In this document: positions 51,627 through 60,479 of the stretch, in pieces
Numbering within the stretch: position 1 is the stretch's first letter
How the letters are laid out: the number at the start of each line of letters is the position of its first letter
Origin: Polaromonas sp.
Lineage (GTDB): Bacteria > Pseudomonadota > Gammaproteobacteria > Burkholderiales > Burkholderiaceae_C
Reading direction: 5' to 3'
DNA length: 64,000 nucleotides
Assembly (NCBI RefSeq): GCF_029945685.1
Contig: NZ_JAQSDA010000028.1
Location: 124,001 to 188,000 of the forward strand
Program-made: the position numbers and the translations under genes
Notes under the pieces: generated by a model
Seen by the model: the letters and a program-made list of their open reading frames with translations, nothing else
What the model was told of the DNA's origin: nothing
Database searches by the model: none

Positions 51627-53390
51627 CTAATTCTCAAACTCAAAAAAGTCCATGGCCATCCGACCCCACTGCGAACGCGTGTCCTCGATGCCTAGTCGCA
51701 CCTTCTCGCTTGGGGCTTCGTCCTCCATTCGGGCCCATGCGGCGATGAGCGACAGGACCTCTCTGGCGTACTGAGCCTCTGGGCCCTCCTCCCCCTGGAG
51801 CGCCGCGAAGATGCGCGCGTGTACCGGGTGACGACTGTTGAGTGTGACCAAAATAACGCCTCCAGCTGTGGAGACGTCAAAGATGCTGGAGCCCGTAAGA
51901 TCAGAGTGCCTGAAACGAAACTTAATCTTCTTGGTGACATAGTCCACGGCTAGGTCGTGAGCCTTCGCCTCCTCCACGCCGTCCTGCACGATATCCGCCG
52001 TCAGCGCTGACGCGCGATCGCTGGCGGATGCGTGCTCCTCTTTATCGCTCCTGCCGGTGTCACCAACCCTCTCTCTGCGTCTCATCACCGAGTCGGTCGC
52101 CGCCTTCTCGGCCTTGTTCTCGGCTCGTTCTTTCGCGGAGTGGATGCGCTCACCTTCTCGCATCTTGGCCACTTGCGTTCGCATGGAATTCAGCAGTTTC
52201 TCGATCTCGCGGCTGATGCGGTACATCGCAAGCCGCGGGTCATGATCTTCTTCGAGGGTCTCGTGGTACTCCTTCACATTGAGACCCTCTTCCAGCGCAT
52301 CCTCCTCGATGCTTAGACGGTGGAATCCTGTAGCTGACTGCTTGTTATTAGTAACGCCAAAGACGTCATCCAAGCCCGGGTCGAACTGCACCTCGATCCC
52401 CCACCATCTTTCGCGAGTGTCATAGGAGTTCGTAAAACTGTGGTTAAGCTCCAGCTCTCGCCTTGACCTCACAACGGAGATGCCCTGATTTTTCTGCGCG
52501 TGTTGACCGATGGGTTTGGTTCCTCCTTCACGCCGTGTCTCCGGCTTGCAGATCGAAGCCATGATGGTCACAGGGTGTTCCGCGCCTCCATGAGCCACCG
52601 TGAGGACCAGCGGCTGTCCGAACGCTACGAAGGCCGGCTTCTGATTGAAGGGAGCGGGAGCGTTCGTTCCGGTCATCAGGTAGAGCGGATCGTTTGGTCT
52701 GACGAAGCTTTCGAAGACGCCCGCTTTGGTCTTGCTTTCATAGGCGGCGAGGCGAATTCGCACGGACTTGTCGTTAATGAAGTGTCGGTAGACCCGCCCG
52801 CTGATAAATTCGGTGTGTCGCAGCAGGGTCGTACTTTTCTTCCAGGAGATGCGATCCAATTTGCTCCAGACAACCAACGTCCCGTGCTCTTCGATATTGC
52901 CTGCGATCAATGAGCGCCACTCGGAGGGCAGTTCAGACGGTTGCGGCTCGGGGACCTCGGTCATCATGCCGTCCTGAATTTCCTGCACATCCAAATAGGC
53001 GTGATGAACAGATCCTTGCTGCCATGACCAGACGTCCACCCTCTTGCATTGCGAAATCGAGGAGTTCGGTAAGCCCATCCCGAACTTGCCGATTCCCTTT
53101 TGCTGAGCCTTATCAAGGCGCGACCCGTTGCCGAATTGCAGAGCTTTTCTCAGGAGAGAAGTGTTCATGCCACTGGCATTGTCATAAACAGCAAGTCGGG
53201 AAATTTGACTCCGGCCGCCGCTCGGCGCTTCGTCAATGCAGATGACCTCGACCTCAGTGCGGGACCCTGTATCTTCTCCGGCCTGAATGGAGTTATCGAT
53301 GAGCTCTGCGAGAGCGTGAGCGGTGTCGCGATAGCCCGAGCTTCGCATCGCGGAGATCGACAGGTTTTGCGGAATGATGGGAAAGGACAT
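51627..53390 (-). CDS. GHKL-fold ATPase (MORC/MutL/Hsp90-like)
   Basis: Start is placed at ATG 53390 (MSFPIIPQNLSISAMRSSGY), which has GGAG upstream and follows the helicase-like stop. The GHKL pattern is complete: ALAELIDNS (N box, Glu29, Asp32, Asn33), YDNASGM (residues 69-75) and KGIGKFGMG (98-106). The later part includes a Lys/Glu-rich coiled coil (GERIHSAKERAENKAEK). MORC-type GHKL ATPases occur in restriction-modification operons with SF2 helicases and PD-(D/E)XK nucleases, which is the set found here. About 587 residues, presumably dimerising on ATP. Confidence 0.85.
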   Translation of the reverse strand: MSFPIIPQNLSISAMRSSGYRDTAHALAELIDNSIQAGEDTGSRTEVEVICIDEAPSGGRSQISRLAVYDNASGMNTSLLRKALQFGNGSRLDKAQQKGIGKFGMGLPNSSISQCKRVDVWSWQQGSVHHAYLDVQEIQDGMMTEVPEPQPSELPSEWRSLIAGNIEEHGTLVVWSKLDRISWKKSTTLLRHTEFISGRVYRHFINDKSVRIRLAAYESKTKAGVFESFVRPNDPLYLMTGTNAPAPFNQKPAFVAFGQPLVLTVAHGGAEHPVTIMASICKPETRREGGTKPIGQHAQKNQGISVVRSRRELELNHSFTNSYDTRERWWGIEVQFDPGLDDVFGVTNNKQSATGFHRLSIEEDALEEGLNVKEYHETLEEDHDPRLAMYRISREIEKLLNSMRTQVAKMREGERIHSAKERAENKAEKAATDSVMRRRERVGDTGRSDKEEHASASDRASALTADIVQDGVEEAKAHDLAVDYVTKKIKFRFRHSDLTGSSIFDVSTAGGVILVTLNSRHPVHARIFAALQGEEGPEAQYAREVLSLIAAWARMEDEAPSEKVRLGIEDTRSQWGRMAMDFFEFEN

Positions 53391-53398
53391 GTGATCTC

Positions 53399-55045
53399 CT
53401 AGGAATCCAGCGTTGACCAAGTGCTCAACGACGTCACCAAGCCGGCGTCGGCCTGCGAGTCGGCTGCAACAATGAGTCTGAGCGTTGGAAGGTTGATATC
53501 TCGAGCTTGTACGAGCCGCCCGATCGTTGAAAGGAACGCGGCTCTAGACTTACCCGGTGACGCCATAACGCACAGGGCGATATCTGGGATGGCGCTGCCC
53601 ACGAGTAGGAAGCCGTGGACGCACAGGACCTTTTCCCCTCTGGAGACAAACCTCTGAAGGGCAAGGGTGCGTGCTGCAGGAGAGTCCTCTAAGGTAATGG
53701 ATGTGGCTGGCACACCTAGGACGGGTAGAAGGCCAGCAAACAGCCTCGCGCTCGCCGGGGTTGTCGCGTAGAAGACGATGCGTCCCCACTTCTTGGACTC
53801 GTCTTTAAGGATCGTCAGAAGGCGCTCATTGCGTTCAACGTTATTGCCGAGCTCGCTCACGTAGGTTTGATCGAAGTCAAGTAAGTCGTCGTCGATGACG
53901 TCGGGCGACGCACCTGCCGGGGCAACTGCAGGCGGCGCGATTGTCAGGTGGACAACCGAGCCTTCAATGTCCACGAAGTCGCCCACGTCGCGAAGCAACT
54001 GCAATTCGTCATCCGCCGCGACCGTGATGCGACCTCCCGTAAAAGCCGATATCAAAGCACTCCGCGCAGGTCCTGGTGGAATGGCAGCACCTGATGAGGC
54101 CAGAATCCCCACCAGGCTGAAGGGTCCGCCAGCCGACAATTTCCGCACGATCTCAGCGCCGACGGGGTGGACGAGGCTCTCAGCGTCTGCGAATACGGCC
54201 ACCGATGTGACGCCGCCGAGTTTTTCGAGTGCCTGGTCATCCTTGCTGAGCCGGAGAATGTCAATAACCGCAATTGATCCCCCGAGTTGGTCTAAGTCTC
54301 GTGCGGGGTGGTCGCCATAAAGCTGAAGCAGGGTCGTGTCGCGCGACCCGAGTTGTTTCCAGACCTCCTGAAGCTCAAGAAAGGCTTCTTCACACATGGC
54401 CGCACCCGGTGCCAACCAAATGACAGACCGGTCATCAGCTTCGGAGCGGAAGAGATCGAGCGCTGCGGTGGCGACGAGGCGGAGCTTTCCAGCGCCGAAC
54501 GGCATGTGCACAAGGATAGAAACTGGTGGATGCGCAATCGCTCGTCGAAGTTCGCGAAATGCGTTTAGTTGGTGCGCGTGGAGCTTGTGGGAAGCGACAG
54601 CTTTATGAGATCCCTCGGATGGTTGGGGAAGTACCTCGAGCTCCTCATTCGGCACGCCGTACCATCTACCCAAAAGCTCTAGATTACGTTGTTCGCCGAA
54701 GTTGAAGCCCCTCAGTGTTCGGACTGGGGAGATCACCGGCAACTGCAACAGGTCGCACAGGTCACTAGCCTCCGATTGGGTCAGTTGGGCAAGTAACAGA
54801 CTTCGAATCTCCTGGCTTCGCAAGGCGCCACGATCGCCCTGCACGCTCACAATGAAATAGGCCAACCCCATTGGACTAGTAACATCTGCGCCCACCGTGC
54901 CGAGCAATGCCATCGTCGAGGGGGCTAGCAGGGTCGTGAGCGTGGCCGTGTCGTTTCTGGCCAGGTGTTGAACAAGTCGCGTCATCGTGGGTCCACGAGA
55001 CGAAGCTGTGGGCAACGGGGTATCTGGAGTGTCAGGTGATGCCAT
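53399..55045 (-). CDS. SF2-helicase-like protein with degenerate motifs
   Basis: The 548-residue protein reads like a helicase superfamily II core: KLHAHQLNAFRELRRAI, then SILVHMPFGAGKLRLVATAA and a second RecA-like half (IVFYATTPASARLFAGLLPV, ASPGKSRAAFLSTIGRLVQA). Walker A is PFGAGKL, with Leu at the Ser/Thr position, and the motif II region reads VAVFADAESL rather than DEAD/DEAH. ATP hydrolysis is therefore doubtful and it may be a DNA-binding or structural member. Its start overlaps the DptH-like stop by 14 bp, implying coupled translation. An alternative start is Met21. Confidence 0.65.
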   Translation of the reverse strand: MASPDTPDTPLPTASSRGPTMTRLVQHLARNDTATLTTLLAPSTMALLGTVGADVTSPMGLAYFIVSVQGDRGALRSQEIRSLLLAQLTQSEASDLCDLLQLPVISPVRTLRGFNFGEQRNLELLGRWYGVPNEELEVLPQPSEGSHKAVASHKLHAHQLNAFRELRRAIAHPPVSILVHMPFGAGKLRLVATAALDLFRSEADDRSVIWLAPGAAMCEEAFLELQEVWKQLGSRDTTLLQLYGDHPARDLDQLGGSIAVIDILRLSKDDQALEKLGGVTSVAVFADAESLVHPVGAEIVRKLSAGGPFSLVGILASSGAAIPPGPARSALISAFTGGRITVAADDELQLLRDVGDFVDIEGSVVHLTIAPPAVAPAGASPDVIDDDLLDFDQTYVSELGNNVERNERLLTILKDESKKWGRIVFYATTPASARLFAGLLPVLGVPATSITLEDSPAARTLALQRFVSRGEKVLCVHGFLLVGSAIPDIALCVMASPGKSRAAFLSTIGRLVQARDINLPTLRLIVAADSQADAGLVTSLSTWSTLDS

Positions 55046-58000
55046 GAGCTGGTATTGGCGAGTAGTCTAGGGAAATCGCTGTCACTGCGGCGGTAATGTC
55101 ATCGTCAGATAAAAAAGGGGCTTGCGCAAAGACCAAGCCTTGTTCGCCATTTAGCTTTGCTGCCATATGCCCCTTGCCGAGTAGCATTTCTGCCCCAGCC
55201 CGGTCAAGAGCAATCTTTGAAGTCAGCTCGCTAGCTACTTTTAGGATTAGCCGATTGCCCAAGTTCTCTCGAAGCTGCATAGGCATCACGTCTTTGTCAG
55301 GGCGCTGAGCAGCAAAAATCAAATGAATGCCAGCGGCTCGAGCTTTGACACCAAGACGCTGCACGGCGGCGCTCACGGCCTGCTTGTAGCCGTCATCCAT
55401 CATCCAGTCTGCAAACTCATCATGAACAAGGAACAGCATCGGGAGGCGAGCTTCGGCTTCGGCTTTCGCGTTAAATGTGGTGAGGTCGCGAGCCCTTGCG
55501 CCCGCAAAGAGCCGATACCTGCTCTCCATCTCCTCCACCAGCGCTTCGAGAACCACCGTCGCGCGTTCACGCGTCGTGACGATGGGCTCCCTCATATGCG
55601 GCAAGTCTTCCAACGCGGAGTAGTCCACGCCCATCTTGGGATCGATGAGGATGATCTGCGCAAGCTGCTTGGGGTTGGTTGCAGCGATGTCCAACAGGAT
55701 CGCCTGGATGAGCACCGATTTTCCGCTGCCTGTGGTCCCGGCGACGAGCGAATGAGGATCGTGGGAAGACAGGCCGCCAAATTCGCCGCCGAGATTCAAA
55801 TACAGAAGCGAACCGTTGATCTCTTGGAGACCCAGGACGAACGACGTGTTGATGCCTGCCGCGTTTCGGTTGATCTCGCGCTTTGCCCACAAATCCCAAA
55901 GCGACACAGACTGGCGTTTTTCGCCTGCCATGGTCACCACGATCTCTCCTGGCTTGGGCTGGACGGTCACGAGGTTGATCGCGTGTGTAGTGAGCAACTG
56001 CATTCGCTTGGCTTCGATGTCTTCCACGCGAAGTTTGTCCGAACCAGCCAGACGCACCAAGCACCCATTGGGCGTGAGCCGGGTTCCCAGCACGGCCGCT
56101 TGGAGCCCATAGCCATTGAGAGCTGTTTTAAGCTTGCGCGTCATCTCGTCGGCCCATGCCCCGCGCTCGTCGACTTTGCCAGCCAACGCGGCTGACTTGG
56201 ATGCGATGAGCTCCGCGAGCGCTTTGGAGCCACTACTGGCGACTTCGGCAACGACGGGAACATCTACGACTGCTGGGACCACTGGGGCGTGCACGAGTGC
56301 TGCATCGGCCGGCTCGGCAGGCTTGGCCGCGGGTTCTGGCGACTCCTCCGGCGAAGAGTCGGCGTCGTGGGCATCGACCTCCACTACTTCCGGCATTGGC
56401 TCCACTCCGACAGCGAGCAAGTCCATCATCGCAGTCCATGTGACTCGCGCGGCGGGCTCCTTGGCGTCCAAAGCCAGCCATGGCTCCATGGGTCCGAGCT
56501 TTGCGCGCACGGACGCCGGATCACCTTTGGCCGCGTAGCTCTCCACGAGGTTGCGAAGCTCTGGGCGGTCGAAGACCTCTTGCCAGGCTTCGACGCCAAG
56601 GTCGCTTTCAATGAGGGACTGCTCCGACGCCGAGCCGCCCGTCCCAGCTTCGGCCGAATGAACAAACACGTGCGAATAGCCTCGCAGCGAAATCTTGGCC
56701 TTGCCTTCGCGTAGCTCGGAGCGCGCGCGCTCCAGCAGGCCCGAACAGCCAGGCGGAACGTCGGCATCGATGAGCAAGTCGGCCAGGCGCGAAAGCCACA
56801 CGTCGCGGTCGAGTCGCCCGGGGTCGCCAAAAATGGCGGCGCGGAATGTGGACAGTGTCGTCAGGAGCTGGGCGCGCGAAGACTTCTTAGCCTCTGCGGC
56901 GCCCACGGCGGCCACATACTTCGACTCAACCACCGCGATGTGCAGATAGGGCACGCCGTCTCGCTCTTCGACGCAAAGCGCGAGGATGTCCGCGATGCGG
57001 TTTTCTTTCTGCGCGAGCCACCCGGCATAGTCGTCGAGCAAAAAGAAGACTGTGAAGGCTTGCGGAGACGAGCTCGACAGCGCCTTGAACTCGCTGTGGA
57101 TCAGGTAACGGCTCATGACAAGGCCAAGCATCTCGCCAGCAGACACGCCACGCTTGGCCGCCCTCAACACAATGTCACCGGACACCGACAAGGCGTCTTT
57201 CTTGATCCTCGCGGCCAGGTCGTCGAACTGCTCAGGCGGCATCGCCAAGCCAAGCTCGGTCAGGCGCCTGCGGGTCAGCACGCTAAGCAAGCGCAGCTCC
57301 GACGTAGAGCTCACGATCATGTTGCGACCATTGGTCGAGGCGCGACGATAGCGGACTATGGTGACGCCATTCGCCTGCAGCTGGCGCTTGTCGAGCAGCT
57401 CGTCATACGTGGCGACCCACTCTGCGAGCGCATGCGCGTCGCTCAGCGTCTCGCTGAGCGCCTGGCTCTGCACTGAGATGCGTCTAGCCGGCAAGAAGCG
57501 CTGTCCATCGACCACGTCGGTTTGGCGAGCGACCGAGCCGACCGCGGCCACGTAGGCCCATCCCGTGGCGGTCTGCCTAGGGCAAGTCAGGAACGTGGTC
57601 GATTTCAGCTCGTTCTCGCCTGAGACGCTGCGGTAAGACCAGCGGGACGGCGCGTGTTCGAGGCTTGGCCGTTCGTTCGCCCAATCCACCGGAATCCATT
57701 CAGCTGCGGCGGTGCGGGAGACCACGTCGTGAAGGAACGCGATGTCGAAAGGCTTGAAGGTGGCGTTCGCCGTCGAGGGCGTGGCCGACGAGGGAACCAC
57801 AGCGATGCGCAGCTTCGAGATGAAGTTTTCCGAAGTCTCGCTCACCACCGGCAAGTCGGGGTCGTCTCCGGCTTTGGTGACTAGCTCGGCATACACGCGC
57901 CGAAGCTTGGATGGGTCTCGGTGGCGGACAGCCACCGCGCACTGAAAATCCGACTCGGACTGAATCGGCGAGAGCTCGCGCACCACAGCCAGGGGCAGCT

Positions 58001-60479
58001 CGGCCGCGTCGGCGTTGTAGAGGAGCACGCTCAGATTGGCCGCCTCATGCGGCTGGAGGCCGACATAGCGGGCCAGAAGCTCCTGCACCTGCTTGGCCGC
58101 ATCTCCGGGATCAACGTCGGTAAGCATGTCCTCGTCGCCACGCACGGGACGCTCGAGCAGGCTGTATCCATTCACGGTGCTGCTCTCGGAGAGAAGCACG
58201 GGAGCGCCGCTGCGCTGGACCACGGCGATTTCCGGATAAAACGGATGGGCCAGCTCCTCGGCGAACTCGCGGAAGAAGATGCCTCGGTCGCCAAACAGGA
58301 CGTTTTGTCCCGCCAGCATGTGGGTGACAAGGCCCGCCACGCGGCGGGTCTTGACCGCCAGAGCCTTCATGCGCTCCGGGTGCCAAGGCGGGATGATGAC
58401 GCATGGCTGATCGCCCGCGACCCTCACGGTCCCGATGGTGAGAATCTCGGCCACCAGTCGCGAACGGCATACGTCTCCGCGGGCGTGGACGGCAAGAGCC
58501 CGAAGCAGCGCCGCGAACGAGTCGGCTTGTTTGAGCACGGCCTCGCCGTGAAGCCCCACGGAAATGAAGTCGTCCATGGCCTTGATGTAGTCCGTTTCGA
58601 ACTCATCCCAGACCGCGCGCAGCGTGTCGCGCTGATCCGGCGTAAGGCGGCCTTCGTCTGCCAAGTCCTTGATGCGGGACTTGATGTCGGCCCGCAGGCT
58701 CTTCATCTTGGCGGGAGGGGGCACAAGCGAACCGGCGTCCCGGGAGAACGTCGCCTCCAAGGTATTGGTGTCGAGCAGCGAAACGCTTTGCACACCACCC
58801 TTTTTGCTCACGAGCCGGCGCGGAACCTCGGTGCTTCCCACCGCGCCCTTCTCGCGAAGCCTGCCCATGTCATCGACCAGAGACAGCCCAATGGACTCCG
58901 GCTTGAACATCCACAGAAGCTGCGTCTTCTCGATCACCTCCTCCTTGTCGCCCTGGCGCTCCAACAGGGTCACTTCGAATTTGATCTGCGTGGACGCCTT
59001 CGCGATGGACACGACTGGTTTGGTGTTTCCCTTGAAGATCGACTGCTCTTTGGCGAAATAGGCAGGGTATTGGAAAAGCGGATCGGGCAAGTCGGCAGTC
59101 CCCATTTTCAGGACTTTCCAATCGACCTTGGACCCCATCAGCTCCTTCAAGCCTCGGTGCATTGCGGAGAAATAGGACCCGACGTCATGATTGAACCGCT
59201 CGCGCCACTCCTTGCGGCCCTTATTAACAGTGATGCGCAGGAATCGCTCGCCCTTCGGAGAGGCCGAACCCACGATCAAATGGTGGGCCGCGCTGGTAAA
59301 GCCCTCGAAAAAGTCCACGCACTCAATGGGCTTGCCATAGATGACTTTTTCCCAGCGAGACAGAAGCTTCGGATCCTGTTCGAGGTAGCGGCGATGAAGA
59401 TTGAAAAAAGATTCATCCTCTTCATTCCAATCCGACCTCTTTTCGCGCGCCTTCAGGTCTTCAAGGTGCTTGAGCCACTGCGCGTCCAACGCGTCGTGCT
59501 CAGCGCAGACATGTTGGAAAAAATGAATCGTCGATTCCGCCAAGCCCTTGAGCTTCTCGCGCGGCTTCTCAAAAATCAGGTGGACGCCGTCGGATTCCCA
59601 CTCCAACTCGGCCACGGCCCACGCCGTGTCCTTGTCGCCGACTGGAGCGTTGATGAACGCCTCCAAGACGACGCGCGCAGCGTCGGGGATCGCGGCGATG
59701 TTCTCCTCGAACCGCTGGCGCATGTCCTCAGGGTCGATGGGCTGGCTGTTGGGGCGTTGCCGCGCAAGGAGCGGCGAGCGGTTCTGATAAAGCTTCTCGA
59801 AGGCCTTGCGCCACGGCCCGACTTGCTGCCCGTAGGTCTTGTCGTTGCCGAAAAACGCCGTGTCTCTGGGCAAATCCACGCAGGGAAGAGACCACCCAAT
59901 GGCGAGGCGGATGGGCAGCCCCTTGGAAGGATGCGACGCCTCCGCGATCTTGGAGCAGAACTCGCCGAGCTGGATAAGGGACATGTCGGTCACCGACACA
60001 AGGCCTTTGAGCGCGGCCTGGAACACTTTGCGATCTTCGAACGTGGGAGCGATCGACGCCACATGGCACGTCGCCTCGACCCAGGCCTCCTCATAGGCTC
60101 GTAACTCTTTGGCGCCCAACGCGGTGACGTGCCCTAGCGTGTCGGCGAGCCCCTGCTCGTTGCCGTTGGCTGTGAGCAAAGCCTCTTTGTCGGTCCCAGC
60201 GTTGCGGACAGCGCCCGCATTCATCAGCGTTAGGGCGGCCTCGGGCAAGTTCTCGCCATCGACCAGCATGCGCGGGATTTTTATGTCGATGCGCTCCGCA
60301 AGCTTCCCGTTGCCCAGGACCTCGCGCACGACAGCAGCGATTTGGCTGGGAGCCAACTTGTCAAGGCGAAAGATCGCGGCCGACTCCGGCTGGTCGTTTT
60401 GCCCTTGCGTCGCGTTATCGAGGCGGTCATCGAGGATAGTGGCCGCGACGCGCCCGATGATTCTGTCGGCGAGCATCAT
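55032..60479 (-). CDS. DptH-like giant protein with C-terminal FtsK/HerA-type motor
   Basis: The 1815-residue protein ends in an FtsK/SpoIIIE-like ATPase: HSLVAGTTGSGKSVLIQA (Walker A near residue 1578), QIILIDPKMGVDYSALEDLP, PMLFLVHDEFADWM (Walker B near 1685) and AAGIHLIFAAQRPDKDVMPM. A Pro/Ala/Glu-rich linker near 1363-1420 separates it from a long, unrecognised N-terminal region. Size and order after DptF- and DptG-like genes match DptH, the restriction translocase of phosphorothioation systems. It overlaps the genes on both sides. DptH assignment is inference from context; the motor is certain. Confidence 0.7.
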   Translation of the reverse strand: MMLADRIIGRVAATILDDRLDNATQGQNDQPESAAIFRLDKLAPSQIAAVVREVLGNGKLAERIDIKIPRMLVDGENLPEAALTLMNAGAVRNAGTDKEALLTANGNEQGLADTLGHVTALGAKELRAYEEAWVEATCHVASIAPTFEDRKVFQAALKGLVSVTDMSLIQLGEFCSKIAEASHPSKGLPIRLAIGWSLPCVDLPRDTAFFGNDKTYGQQVGPWRKAFEKLYQNRSPLLARQRPNSQPIDPEDMRQRFEENIAAIPDAARVVLEAFINAPVGDKDTAWAVAELEWESDGVHLIFEKPREKLKGLAESTIHFFQHVCAEHDALDAQWLKHLEDLKAREKRSDWNEEDESFFNLHRRYLEQDPKLLSRWEKVIYGKPIECVDFFEGFTSAAHHLIVGSASPKGERFLRITVNKGRKEWRERFNHDVGSYFSAMHRGLKELMGSKVDWKVLKMGTADLPDPLFQYPAYFAKEQSIFKGNTKPVVSIAKASTQIKFEVTLLERQGDKEEVIEKTQLLWMFKPESIGLSLVDDMGRLREKGAVGSTEVPRRLVSKKGGVQSVSLLDTNTLEATFSRDAGSLVPPPAKMKSLRADIKSRIKDLADEGRLTPDQRDTLRAVWDEFETDYIKAMDDFISVGLHGEAVLKQADSFAALLRALAVHARGDVCRSRLVAEILTIGTVRVAGDQPCVIIPPWHPERMKALAVKTRRVAGLVTHMLAGQNVLFGDRGIFFREFAEELAHPFYPEIAVVQRSGAPVLLSESSTVNGYSLLERPVRGDEDMLTDVDPGDAAKQVQELLARYVGLQPHEAANLSVLLYNADAAELPLAVVRELSPIQSESDFQCAVAVRHRDPSKLRRVYAELVTKAGDDPDLPVVSETSENFISKLRIAVVPSSATPSTANATFKPFDIAFLHDVVSRTAAAEWIPVDWANERPSLEHAPSRWSYRSVSGENELKSTTFLTCPRQTATGWAYVAAVGSVARQTDVVDGQRFLPARRISVQSQALSETLSDAHALAEWVATYDELLDKRQLQANGVTIVRYRRASTNGRNMIVSSTSELRLLSVLTRRRLTELGLAMPPEQFDDLAARIKKDALSVSGDIVLRAAKRGVSAGEMLGLVMSRYLIHSEFKALSSSSPQAFTVFFLLDDYAGWLAQKENRIADILALCVEERDGVPYLHIAVVESKYVAAVGAAEAKKSSRAQLLTTLSTFRAAIFGDPGRLDRDVWLSRLADLLIDADVPPGCSGLLERARSELREGKAKISLRGYSHVFVHSAEAGTGGSASEQSLIESDLGVEAWQEVFDRPELRNLVESYAAKGDPASVRAKLGPMEPWLALDAKEPAARVTWTAMMDLLAVGVEPMPEVVEVDAHDADSSPEESPEPAAKPAEPADAALVHAPVVPAVVDVPVVAEVASSGSKALAELIASKSAALAGKVDERGAWADEMTRKLKTALNGYGLQAAVLGTRLTPNGCLVRLAGSDKLRVEDIEAKRMQLLTTHAINLVTVQPKPGEIVVTMAGEKRQSVSLWDLWAKREINRNAAGINTSFVLGLQEINGSLLYLNLGGEFGGLSSHDPHSLVAGTTGSGKSVLIQAILLDIAATNPKQLAQIILIDPKMGVDYSALEDLPHMREPIVTTRERATVVLEALVEEMESRYRLFAGARARDLTTFNAKAEAEARLPMLFLVHDEFADWMMDDGYKQAVSAAVQRLGVKARAAGIHLIFAAQRPDKDVMPMQLRENLGNRLILKVASELTSKIALDRAGAEMLLGKGHMAAKLNGEQGLVFAQAPFLSDDDITAAVTAISLDYSPIPAHGIT

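Noticed and set aside
57921..60104. 727-codon plus-strand frame opposite the DptH-like gene
   Set aside because: Antisense shadow in GC-rich DNA: His/Arg-rich, no motif, no ribosome site, and fully covered by the intact 1815-residue gene.
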